Source: AP-15 sp963833745
GTDB taxonomy: Bacteria > Pseudomonadota > Alphaproteobacteria > ATCC43930 > CGMCC-115725
Reading direction: 5' to 3'
Length of the DNA stretch: 64,000 nucleotides
Assembly: GCA_963833745.1 (NCBI GenBank)
Contig: CAWHZD010000006.1
Span: 682,001-746,000 of the forward strand
A program made the translations under genes and the position numbers. Position 1 is the first letter of the stretch. The number at the start of each line of letters is the position of its first letter. Under the pieces are notes generated by a model, which searched no databases, had not been told where the DNA came from, and was given only the letters and a program-made list of their open reading frames with translations. Below are positions 1 through 7,672 of the stretch, one piece after another.

Positions 1-2
1 TC

Positions 3-311
3 CCGCGCGGCTCGAACGGCGCCGGACAAGCGATCCTCGATGCCCGGGTGTTGACCGACTGCCTGAGCTCGGGCGGGGACCCGATCGCAGCGTTGCGCAG
101 CTATGAAAGTAAGCGGCTTGAAGCGACCGCGACCGTCGTGCGCACCAACCGCTCCAACCCACCCGATGCGATCTTGCGCGAGGTCTATTTGCGCACCGGT
201 GACGAGCCGTTCGACAACATCGACAAGGTGATCACCCGCGAGGAACTGGCCGCGATCTCGGACGGCTACAAGCGCGTCGCCGGTTACCATCGGGAAACCT
301 TAGCCCACTAA
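3..311 (+). CDS. FAD-dependent monooxygenase, C-terminal part (5' truncated by window edge)
   Basis: The reading frame is open from base 3 and begins PRGSNGAGQAILDAR. This is the C-terminal FAD-contact segment of PheA/TfdB/UbiH-type flavin aromatic hydroxylases (salicylate or 3-hydroxybenzoate hydroxylase-like). It is followed by the usual helical tail, in which ALRSYESKRL and TATVVRTNRSNPPDAILREV are recognisable. Only about 102 residues are inside the window, so the N-terminal GxGxxG nucleotide-binding motif and the substrate site cannot be seen and the substrate is unknown. The stop codon lies 2 bases before the ggt start, so the two genes are probably co-transcribed. Family assignment is fairly secure; the specific reaction is not. 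Confidence 0.8.
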   Translation, partial: PRGSNGAGQAILDARVLTDCLSSGGDPIAALRSYESKRLEATATVVRTNRSNPPDAILREVYLRTGDEPFDNIDKVITREELAAISDGYKRVAGYHRETLAH

Positions 312-313
312 AG

Positions 314-1996
314 ATGAGACGCGTCTTCGCGGCGTTGTCGTTTGTCGCGGCGCTGGCCGGAACCGGCGCCGGTGCTGCGGCGCCACCAGCTGCGGTCGAG
401 GCGCAGCATGGGATGGTCGTCACGTCACAGCATATCGCTTCTGCGGTGGGCGCCGGGATCCTCACCGCCGGCGGCAATGCGATCGACGCCGCGGTAGCGG
501 TCGGCTATGCCCTCGCCGTCGTCGAGCCGTGCTGCGGCAATATCGGCGGCGGCGGGTTCATGACGATCCATCTCTCCGGCGGTCGCGACACCTTTATCAA
601 TTTCCGCGAGACCGCACCGGCAGCGGCGACCGCCGGGATGTACCTCGACACCGCCGGCAAGCCGGTTCCCGACCGCAGCCGCCACGGTTATCTCGCCGCC
701 GGCGTGCCGGGGACGGTGATGGGGCTCGACCGCGCCGCCCGCGAATACGGCACGATGCCGCGCGCGGCCCTGATGGCGCCGGCGGTATCGCTCGCCCGCG
801 ACGGCTTTGTGCTGACCAGCGACGACACAAATATGCTCGACGCCAAGGCGGAGCGGCTTGCCCGCGACCCGGCGGCGGCGAAGATCTTTCTGCGACCCGA
901 CGGCAGCCGCTATCAGCCCGATGACCGTCTCGTGCAAAAGGACCTTGCGGCAACTCTTGAAGCGATCGCCGAGAACGGGCCGGAAGCCTTTTACAAAGGG
1001 GAGGTTCCGGCCGCGGTCGAGAAGGCCAGTGAGGCCAATGGCGGCATTCTCACCGTGCGCGACTTTGCTGATTACACCACGACCGAGGGGGCGCCGCTCT
1101 CCTGCACCTATCGCGGATACGTGCTGATCTCGGCGCCGCCGCCGAGTTCGGGCGGGGCGACGATCTGCGAAGTCCTCAACATCCTCGAAGGCTACCATTT
1201 AAAGACGCTGGGCTTCCACTCGCCGCGCTCGGTCGAGCTGCTGGCGGCGACGTTGGCGCGCGGCTATGCAGACCGCAACACCTTTCTCGGCGACCCGGCC
1301 TTTGTCTCGAACCCGCTCGAGCGGTTGTTGTCAAAGGGCTATGCCGCCGGCATCCGGGCCGCGATCGACGCCGGAGCCGCGACGCCCACGGCGGCATCCG
1401 CCGGCCCGCATGAAAAGGCCGAGACGACCCATTATTCGGTCGTCGACAGCGCCGGCAACGCAGTCGCCGTGACCTATACGATCAACGGCTATTTCGGCGC
1501 GGAAGTGGTCGCACCCGGGACCGGCTTTTTCCTCAACAACGAGATGGATGATTTCACCGCCAAGCCGGGTGCCCCCAATCTCTATGGACTGGTCCAGGGT
1601 GCGGCGGATGCGATCGTGCCGGGGAAAAGACCGCTTTCCTCGATGGCGCCGACCTTGGTCGAAAAGGATGGCCATGTCGTCCTGGTGCTCGGCAGCCCCG
1701 GCGGCTCGCGCATTATCACCGCGGTGCTGGAAACGATCATCAACGTTGTCGATTACGGCATGTCCCCGGCGCAGGCGGTCGAGGCACCGCGGCTCCATTA
1801 CCAGGGCCAGCCCGACAAGCTGTTCTACGAGCGCAGCGGCCTGCCGCCCGAGACGGTCGCGGCACTGGTCGACCGCGGCTACGCCCTCGTCGCGCAAAAA
1901 CCGTGGGGCGCTGTCGAATTGATCGCGGCGGACAAGGGCAAGCTTTTCGGGGTCAGCGACAGCCGCCGTCCGGGCGGTGCCGCGATCGGTAACTAA
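314..1996 (+). CDS. ggt: Gamma-glutamyltransferase (glutathione hydrolase) precursor
   Basis: A protein of 560 residues, the usual length for periplasmic gamma-glutamyltranspeptidase, which hydrolyses or transfers the gamma-glutamyl group of glutathione. It starts with a cleavable signal peptide (hydrophobic segment about residues 5-22). The large-subunit start GNAIDAAVAVGYALAVVEP is present. The autoprocessing site ETTHYSVVD places the catalytic N-terminal threonine of the small subunit at residue 371. The small subunit carries the substrate-binding PLSSMAPT segment and the GSPGGSRI oxyanion-type loop. Autocatalytic cleavage at T371 is inferred from the family. It starts 2 bases after the upstream monooxygenase stop and is followed 14 bases later by an aminotransferase, which suggests one operon in which amino acids are released and then transaminated. 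Confidence 0.95.
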   Translation: MRRVFAALSFVAALAGTGAGAAAPPAAVEAQHGMVVTSQHIASAVGAGILTAGGNAIDAAVAVGYALAVVEPCCGNIGGGGFMTIHLSGGRDTFINFRETAPAAATAGMYLDTAGKPVPDRSRHGYLAAGVPGTVMGLDRAAREYGTMPRAALMAPAVSLARDGFVLTSDDTNMLDAKAERLARDPAAAKIFLRPDGSRYQPDDRLVQKDLAATLEAIAENGPEAFYKGEVPAAVEKASEANGGILTVRDFADYTTTEGAPLSCTYRGYVLISAPPPSSGGATICEVLNILEGYHLKTLGFHSPRSVELLAATLARGYADRNTFLGDPAFVSNPLERLLSKGYAAGIRAAIDAGAATPTAASAGPHEKAETTHYSVVDSAGNAVAVTYTINGYFGAEVVAPGTGFFLNNEMDDFTAKPGAPNLYGLVQGAADAIVPGKRPLSSMAPTLVEKDGHVVLVLGSPGGSRIITAVLETIINVVDYGMSPAQAVEAPRLHYQGQPDKLFYERSGLPPETVAALVDRGYALVAQKPWGAVELIAADKGKLFGVSDSRRPGGAAIGN

Positions 1997-2010
1997 AGCG
2001 GAAGCCGGGT

Positions 2011-3186
2011 ATGCGTTTTTCGCCGCGCGTCGACAGATCCTCGGGACCGGGGAGCGGCGGCTGGAGCATCCAGCAGGAAGCCGCCCTGCTGCGCGACAGC
2101 GGCCGCGACGTGATCTTTCTGACCGTCGGCGATCCCGACCAGCCGACCCCGGCGGCGGTTATCGAGGCGACGATCGGCGCGTTGCGCCGCGGCCGCACTG
2201 GCTATGCGCCGACAATCGGCTATCCGCAATTGCGCGCGGCGATCGCGGCGCGGTTTTCCCGCCGCACCGGCCAGCCCTGTAGCGCCGACAATGTTGTCGT
2301 GACGACCGGCGCCCAGGGCGGCCTCTATTGCGCACTGCAATGCCTTGCCGGCCCCGGCGACGAAGTCGTCGTCCCGGAGCCGCTCTATGCCACTTACGAA
2401 GGCGTCGTTGCCGCGAGCGGGGCCGAGATGGTCATGGTGCCGCTGTCCGCCGATCGCGGGTTTCACCCCGATCTCGACAGCATCGCCGGCGCGGTGACGC
2501 CGCACACCCGCGTCATTTGGATCAACAGCCCGCACAACCCGACCGGGGCCGTCTACACGCCCGAGGAGATTGCCGGCATCTCCGAGATCTGCCGCCGGCG
2601 CGATCTGTGGCTCGTTTCGGACGAAGTCTACGAAGATTTGGCCTTTGCCCGGCCGCATCTGAGCCCGTGGTCGTTGCCCCACATGGCGGAGCGCACGGTC
2701 GTCGTCTCCAGCCTGTCGAAATCGCATGCGATGCCCGGGTTCCGACTCGGCTGGATCATCGGTCCGCCGGAGATGTCACGGCACCTGTTCGTGCTGTTGC
2801 TGTCGATGACCTATGGCTGTCCGCCGTTTATTCAGGAAGGTGCGCTCGCCGCACTCGACAGCGAGTTGCCCGAAGTCGCGGCGTTGCGCGACGACTACCG
2901 CCGCCGCGCCCTTTTGATGTCGGGCATCCTCGCCGCGGCGCCGAATTGCCGGTCGATCCCGCCCGAAGGCGGCATGTTTGTGTTGCTCGACATCCGCGGC
3001 ACCGGGATGGCGGCCCGGCAATTCGCCGCTTCCTTGCTCGAACGCGAGGATGTCGCCGTGTTGCCCTGCGACGCCTTCGGGCCGAGTGCGGCCGGGCATT
3101 TGCGCATTTCGCTGACCGAGCCAGACCCGCGCCTGGCCGAGGCCGGGCACCGCATCGTCCGGTTCGCCCGGCAGCTGCGCGGCTGA
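2011..3186 (+). CDS. Class I/II pyridoxal-phosphate aminotransferase
   Basis: A 391-residue fold-type I aminotransferase. The PLP-binding lysine lies in SLSKSHAMPGFRLGW (K237). Upstream are the family Asn in NSPHNPTGAVY and the pyridine-binding Asp in LVSDEVYEDL, and near the C-terminus the substrate carboxylate Arg in HLRISLTEP. The N-terminal half contains GYAPTIGYPQLRAAIAARF, typical of aspartate/alanine-type aminotransferases. It therefore moves an amino group between an amino acid and a 2-oxo acid in the cytoplasm; the donor cannot be read from sequence. The start at 2011 lies 14 bases after the ggt stop. Confidence 0.9.
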   Translation: MRFSPRVDRSSGPGSGGWSIQQEAALLRDSGRDVIFLTVGDPDQPTPAAVIEATIGALRRGRTGYAPTIGYPQLRAAIAARFSRRTGQPCSADNVVVTTGAQGGLYCALQCLAGPGDEVVVPEPLYATYEGVVAASGAEMVMVPLSADRGFHPDLDSIAGAVTPHTRVIWINSPHNPTGAVYTPEEIAGISEICRRRDLWLVSDEVYEDLAFARPHLSPWSLPHMAERTVVVSSLSKSHAMPGFRLGWIIGPPEMSRHLFVLLLSMTYGCPPFIQEGALAALDSELPEVAALRDDYRRRALLMSGILAAAPNCRSIPPEGGMFVLLDIRGTGMAARQFAASLLEREDVAVLPCDAFGPSAAGHLRISLTEPDPRLAEAGHRIVRFARQLRG

Positions 3187-3219
3187 GCAGGCCGCCGGCA
3201 CGGGCTGCGACTGGCGGCC

Positions 3220-3753
3220 TCAGATGTCCGCGGGGTCGGCGATGGCCACCGCGAGATGTTCGTAGGCCTCGCAAACCGTTCCGCAGATCTGCTTGATCGC
3301 CCGCAATTGGGCTTGTGCGCCGGCCATGTCGCCTTTGAGGAGATAGGCCTCGCCAAGGTATTCGCGCACCTGCGCGTAGTGCGGATCGAGCGCCACCGAT
3401 TTCAGATAATAGCCGATCCCCTCGTCGATACGGCCCGATTTTCGCGTCGCATAACCGCGATAGTTAAGCGCGACCGCCGTGTTCGGGTTCTTCAGCAGGT
3501 CGAGCACGGCAAGCGCCTCGTCGTAGCGGCGGGCTCGGATCAGCGCATAGGCGTAATCGGTGAGCGCCTTGTCCGGCAGCACCCCGTTCTCGGCCTTCAC
3601 GCATTTTTGGCTGCGGCTGTCCCACACCTCGCCTTTGCCGCAGGTCGTCGTATCCGACCTGTCGCTTCCGCCCCAGCCGCCATCGGCGAGGGCCGGCCCG
3701 GCCAGGCTCAAGCAAAGCCCGAACACCGCCCCAAGAATAGCTTCGATTCTCAT
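3220..3753 (-). CDS. Secreted tetratricopeptide-repeat protein
   Basis: A 177-residue protein with a signal peptide (about residues 1-23, ending ALA-DGG). After it comes a short Cys-containing segment (TTCGKGEVWDSRSQKCVKA) that could form a disulfide loop. The rest is helical TPR-type repeats, visible as YAYALIRARRYDEALAVLDLL, YRGYATRKSGRIDEGIGYYLKSVALDP and VREYLGEAYLLKGDMAGAQAQL. TPR proteins are scaffolds; no partner is indicated here. It stands alone, tail to tail with the aminotransferase, with a 790-base gene-free region behind its start. Function unknown; export to the periplasm is likely. Confidence 0.8.
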   Translation of the reverse strand: MRIEAILGAVFGLCLSLAGPALADGGWGGSDRSDTTTCGKGEVWDSRSQKCVKAENGVLPDKALTDYAYALIRARRYDEALAVLDLLKNPNTAVALNYRGYATRKSGRIDEGIGYYLKSVALDPHYAQVREYLGEAYLLKGDMAGAQAQLRAIKQICGTVCEAYEHLAVAIADPADI

Positions 3754-4545
3754 GATCTTCCCCTGGCACGTTCACGGATCGGGGACGTTTCGCACCGTCA
3801 TCATCCGCCGGGTCCGTCGTCGAATCAACGACTGCTCGGGAACAGCTTTTATTCCCCTGTCCCAGCGCCCTACCCCAGCCACGATCGGCACCGCGAGCGT
3901 CCCGGTCGGCATAGCGACAAAGCCCGCAGGTAACCTACTACATTTAGAATATCGACTCCGCTCGGGAAATAGTGGCGGCTGTCATATGAGCAGTTCGAAG
4001 CGGTTTGCCAGGCCAACACGGATCAGGTGATTTCCCACACACCACTTTGTGTGCCGAATAACGAGGTCCTGTGGTCCGTTGTGGTTCTTTATGGGAGCGC
4101 TCGCGCGGCGGGATGCGGTCGGGCGCACGGTGCCGGCCGCCGGCTTTCGAGACCAGACCGGGCGACCGCAAAATTGCCAAATTGAAGATATAAGGCAGCG
4201 ACTTAGACGAGGACTGCGAGAGGAGCCGTTGTGGAGCACGTTGGTCGATGTCGGGAGGCCTGTGGGCGACGGGACGCGCACCGTGGAGGGGCGCCGCCAT
4301 TGGCACGACGGCGGCAATCGGGCTGGATTTCGTGTCGCGGGGCATTCCCGGTTAGGGTGGAGGAATTCCCGGTTCGGCGAATTTAATTCCCGATTGAGAC
4401 CGCCGGAATTCCCGTTTAGGGATACAACGGGAATTGGCTCTCAAGCCGTTGACTTGGCGTGTCGTTTTGACAACCACTTACTCTGCCGGGGCGAAATTCC
4501 CGAATATCTCCCGGCGAAGCGGGAATCCCTCGAAGCCCGTCCGGG
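3754..4545. other. Gene-free region, about 790 bases
   Basis: No reading frame here has convincing codon use or a recognisable family. An open frame at 3944-4345 (minus) is arginine/serine/proline-rich and looks spurious. The right-hand third (4344-4526) carries an array of the heptamer ATTCCCG, described separately. The region lies between the starts of the TPR gene (leftward) and the end of pheA, so the promoter of the TPR gene must lie in the left part. Confidence 0.6.
4344..4526. repeat. Phased ATTCCCG repeat array
   Basis: The heptamer ATTCCCG occurs at 4344, 4365, 4386 and 4408, that is at spacings of 21, 21 and 22 bases, about two helical turns each. It recurs at 4496. Inverted copies (CGGGAAT) lie at 4428-4434 and 4520-4526. 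Between copies the sequence also echoes GGTTAGGG or GTTTAGGG. The array sits between the pheA stop (4546) and the empty region to its left. Regular spacing suggests a protein-binding array or a decayed short tandem repeat; no function is established. Confidence 0.7.
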
Positions 4546-5430
4546 TCAGTTCCCCGCGCCGGCCGAGGCGGCGATGCGCAGCGGATGGGCGGGGTAGACG
4601 CCGAGGATTTTCAGCTCGCGCGAGAAAAAGGCGAGTTCTTCGAGCGCCAAGGCGAGCGGGTTGTCATCCGGATGGGCTTCGACGTCGGCGTAGAACTGGG
4701 TCGCAGTAAAGGCGCCGCCGACCATGTAACTTTCGAGCTTGGTCATGTTGACGCCGTTGGTGGCGAACCCGCCCAGCGCCTTGTAGAGCGCCGCCGGGAC
4801 GTTGCGCACGCGGAAAAAGAACGTCGTGACCGACGGCGTCCCGCGCGGAGGCCGCAACGGCTCGCGCGACATGATCATAAAGCGGGTCGTGTTGTGCTGG
4901 GCGTCCTCGATGTTGTCCTTCAAGGAAACGAGACCGTAGATCTTGCCGGCGAGTTCGGAAGCGATCGCGGCGACGGTCGGGTCGCGGCGCGCGGCAATCT
5001 CGGCTGCAGCGCCGGCGGTATCGGCATGGACGATCGGCTCGATGCCGAGCGCGCGGATCAGCTTGCGGCATTGCGACAGCGCCTGGACGTGGCTTCTGAC
5101 CGTGCGGATATTGGCCAAGCTCGCGCCGGGCAACGCCAGCAGGCGGTGGTTCACCCGTTCGAAATGCTCGCCGATGATGTGAAGCCCCGAATCGGGCATC
5201 AAATGGTGGATGTCGGCGACGCGGCCGGCGACCGAGTTCTCGATCGGGATCATCGCCAGCCGGGCATGGCCTTCGCGGACCGCGGCAAAGGCGTCCTCGA
5301 ACTGGTTGCAGGGCAACGTCGCCATGTCCGGAAAGACGTGGCGGCAAGCGAGATCGGAATAGGCGCCGAACATCCCCTGAAACGAGATCGTCCGCCCAGG
5401 ATCGGCAGTTTCGAGCTTGAGATCTGCCAT
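4546..5430 (-). CDS. pheA: Prephenate dehydratase with ACT domain
   Basis: A 294-residue monofunctional prephenate dehydratase converting prephenate to phenylpyruvate in phenylalanine synthesis. The N-terminal periplasmic-binding-like catalytic region shows ISFQGMFGAYSDLA and the AMIPIENSVAGRV segment. The catalytic TRF triplet is in QHNTTRFMIM (about residue 184). A C-terminal ACT domain (about residues 200-280) shows the NVPAALYKAL...NMTKLESYM signature that binds phenylalanine, so allosteric feedback inhibition is expected from the family. There is no chorismate mutase domain. Four bases separate its start from the kdsB stop; the kdsB-pheA pairing next to a cytochrome c gene is common in alphaproteobacteria. 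Confidence 0.95.
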   Translation of the reverse strand: MADLKLETADPGRTISFQGMFGAYSDLACRHVFPDMATLPCNQFEDAFAAVREGHARLAMIPIENSVAGRVADIHHLMPDSGLHIIGEHFERVNHRLLALPGASLANIRTVRSHVQALSQCRKLIRALGIEPIVHADTAGAAAEIAARRDPTVAAIASELAGKIYGLVSLKDNIEDAQHNTTRFMIMSREPLRPPRGTPSVTTFFFRVRNVPAALYKALGGFATNGVNMTKLESYMVGGAFTATQFYADVEAHPDDNPLALALEELAFFSRELKILGVYPAHPLRIAASAGAGN

Positions 5431-5434
5431 TATC

Positions 5435-6193
5435 TTATTGCGGTTGTTGCATTAGTCGGCGGGCGCGTTCGAGATCGGCAGGGGTGTCGACCTGCACGCC
5501 GAGACGCGCGGCCTCGATCAGGCTGACCGAGATGCGCATGCCGGCTTCGAGCGCGCGCAGCTGTTCGAGCCGCTCGCGCTGTTCGAGCACACCACGCGGC
5601 AGGGCGACGAACCGCTCCAACGCCCTGCGGCGATAGGCGTAAAGCCCGATATGCTCGTAATACGGGCCGTCCCCCCAAGGCACCACGGCCTTGCTGAAAT
5701 AAAGCGCGCGCGCCGGGCGCGCTGGATCGGCAAAGCCGGCGACGACCTTGTTGACGCTGGTATCGGCGAGGGCGGCGTTGTCTTCGATCACCGCGGCAAG
5801 CGTGGCTATATCGGTCTCCGGATCGGCAAGCCCGGCGAGCGCTGTACGAATCGCGTCCGGGTCGAGCAGCGGCAGATCGCCCTGAACGTTGACGACCGCA
5901 TCGTGCCGTCGCTCCGGGTCGATGCGCATGATCGCCTGGTGGATGCGGTCGGACCCGGTCGGCAATTGGGGATCGGTCAGCACAGCACGGCCGCCGGCAG
6001 CCTCGATCGCCGCAGCGATTTCCTTATCCCCGCAAGCGACGACCACCGGTGCCACCTCAGCCGCGACCGCGCGGCGCCAAACATGTACGACCATCGGGAG
6101 GCCGGCAATGTCGGCGAGCGGCTTTCCCGGCAACCTCGTCGCGGCCAGGCGCGCCGGAATGAGAATGATCGGATTTTGCGGAGCTGCGGTCAC
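5435..6193 (-). CDS. kdsB: 3-deoxy-manno-octulosonate cytidylyltransferase
   Basis: A 252-residue enzyme of the usual length that activates KDO with CTP to CMP-KDO for lipopolysaccharide core synthesis. The N-terminus IILIPARLAATRLPGKPLADI is the nucleotide-binding signature of KdsB. Also visible are TDPQLPTGSDRI and NVQGDLPLLDP, the latter carrying the Asp that binds catalytic magnesium. The presence of KdsB means the host makes KDO-type LPS. It is immediately upstream of pheA on the same strand and divergent from the cytochrome c gene, with 133 bases between the two starts. Confidence 0.95.
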   Translation of the reverse strand: MTAAPQNPIILIPARLAATRLPGKPLADIAGLPMVVHVWRRAVAAEVAPVVVACGDKEIAAAIEAAGGRAVLTDPQLPTGSDRIHQAIMRIDPERRHDAVVNVQGDLPLLDPDAIRTALAGLADPETDIATLAAVIEDNAALADTSVNKVVAGFADPARPARALYFSKAVVPWGDGPYYEHIGLYAYRRRALERFVALPRGVLEQRERLEQLRALEAGMRISVSLIEAARLGVQVDTPADLERARRLMQQPQ

Positions 6194-6326
6194 AATGTCA
6201 TCCGCCGGGGGTCGGGCAGCGACAACATGCCCGGTTCGTAGGATCGCCGGAAGCGTGATAATTCATTTGAGTTGTCGGGGGAAATTCGATTTCCTGCCGG
6301 CCCCGGCACGGCGGGAAAGGGTGTCG

Positions 6327-6851
6327 ATGTCGTCTTTCGAGTGGAACAAAGTCATTGCCTCGGTATTGACCGCGCTGATCGTGGCAATGATCGCCGGGAT
6401 CCTGTCCAATATGCTGGTCCAGCCGAAACCACTCGAAAAGCCAGCCTTCGTCGTGGCGGGCGCGCCGGTGACCTCCGCTCCGGCCGAGCAGACGGCTGCC
6501 GCACCCAAGCTTGAGCCGATCACCCCGCTGCTCGCCAAGTCAGACCCGACCAAGGGCCAACAGCTAACAAAGGTCTGTCAGGTGTGCCATACCTTCAACA
6601 AGGGCGATCCAAACAAGATCGGACCGAATTTGTGGGATGTCGTCGGCGGGCCGATCGGTGAAGGCCACGATGGCTATTCGTTTTCATCCGCATTGCAGTC
6701 GGACAAGGGCCAAAAGTGGGACCCGGAAAAACTCAACGAATGGCTCGCCAATCCGCAGCATTTTGCGCCGGGTACCAAGATGACCTTTGCCGGGTTCCCG
6801 AAGGCGCAGGACCGCGCGGACGTCATCGCGTATCTCCAGACGCTCAAATAG
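6327..6851 (+). CDS. Membrane-anchored class I cytochrome c
   Basis: A 174-residue protein. An N-terminal transmembrane segment at about residues 11-31 (SVLTALIVAMIAGILSNML) acts as an uncleaved anchor. An Ala/Pro-rich linker to about residue 65 follows, then one cytochrome c domain with the haem-binding C84-Q-V-C87-H88. The likely sixth ligand is the Met in PGTKMTFAGF. This is the CycM/cytochrome c552-like layout, used to pass electrons from the bc1 complex to a terminal oxidase. The ATG at 6327 was chosen because a longer open frame upstream (from 5889) runs antisense through kdsB and lacks similarity. Confidence 0.9.
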   Translation: MSSFEWNKVIASVLTALIVAMIAGILSNMLVQPKPLEKPAFVVAGAPVTSAPAEQTAAAPKLEPITPLLAKSDPTKGQQLTKVCQVCHTFNKGDPNKIGPNLWDVVGGPIGEGHDGYSFSSALQSDKGQKWDPEKLNEWLANPQHFAPGTKMTFAGFPKAQDRADVIAYLQTLK

Positions 6852-6915
6852 GCACTACCGGAACGGGTTATCTCCGCTGTCCGAGATCGACACCTATCTA
6901 GCGCTCGCATCTGAT

Positions 6916-7650
6916 ATGGCTGACGCCGCCGGGGCGGCAATTCGTCCTCACTTCCGAACTGCGCTCGCGATCGACGACAAGCCCGATCTGACGCCGGTCA
7001 CCGCCGCAGATCGCGCCGCGGAGGCTGTAATGCGCGGTATGATCGAGCGCTGTTTTCCGGATCACGGCATCGTCGGCGAGGAGTTCGGCCGGACCGGTGA
7101 AGACGCCGAGTTCGTCTGGGTGCTCGACCCAATCGACGGGACCAAATCCTTTATCAGCGGCGTGCCCCTGTTCGGCACCTTGATCGCGCTGACCCGCACC
7201 GGCCGGCCGATTCTCGGCGTCATCGATCAGCCGATCTTGCGCGAGCGCTGGCTCGGCGTCGCGGGACGCCAGAGCACTCTGAACGGCGCCGCTATCCGCT
7301 GCCGCGCATGCCCGGACGTCGCGTCGGCGACTTTGTTTGCAACCACGCCCGACATGTTCCGCGGATCGGATGCCGCCGGCTTTGCCCGGGTCTCGTCAGC
7401 CGTCAAGCTGACCCGCTTTGGCGCCGATTGTTATGCCTATGGGCTGCTCGCCGCCGGTTTTATCGATCTCGTTCTTGAAGCCAGCCTCAAGCCCTACGAT
7501 TTCTGCGCGATCATCCCGATCGTCGAAGGAGCGGGGGGCATCGCCACCGATTGGCGGGGAGCAAAACTGGGTCTCGCCTCCGATGGCCGGGTGCTCGTCG
7601 CCGGCGACCGGGGCGTTCACTCGGCGGCACTGGCGCTGCTTAACAGCTGA
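6916..7650 (+). CDS. Inositol-monophosphatase-family phosphatase (HisN-like)
   Basis: A magnesium-dependent phosphatase of the IMPase/FBPase superfamily. Motifs are GIVGEEFG (metal-binding Glu), VWVLDPIDGTKSFISG (the DPIDGT metal motif) and, near the C-terminus, LKPYDFCAIIPIVEGAGG. The set best matches histidinol-phosphate phosphatase (HisN) or close relatives, but substrate cannot be fixed. The first non-overlapping ATG is 6916. Family-like residues (SEIDTYLALASDMADAAG) continue upstream, so translation may start at a CTG near 6877, or at an ATG at 6787 that would overlap the cytochrome gene by 65 bases. It lies upstream of yejA with a 22-base gap. Confidence 0.85.
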   Translation: MADAAGAAIRPHFRTALAIDDKPDLTPVTAADRAAEAVMRGMIERCFPDHGIVGEEFGRTGEDAEFVWVLDPIDGTKSFISGVPLFGTLIALTRTGRPILGVIDQPILRERWLGVAGRQSTLNGAAIRCRACPDVASATLFATTPDMFRGSDAAGFARVSSAVKLTRFGADCYAYGLLAAGFIDLVLEASLKPYDFCAIIPIVEGAGGIATDWRGAKLGLASDGRVLVAGDRGVHSAALALLNS

Positions 7651-7672
7651 GCAGGTAATAAGGACAGTCGGT

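Noticed and set aside
425..1198. 257-codon minus-strand frame inside ggt
   Set aside because: A shadow frame opposite a well-supported ggt coding sequence; Arg/Gly-rich with no domain.
3944..4345. 133-codon minus-strand open frame between the TPR gene and pheA
   Set aside because: Arg/Ser/Pro-rich composition, no family similarity, no convincing ribosome-binding site; typical spurious frame in GC-rich DNA.
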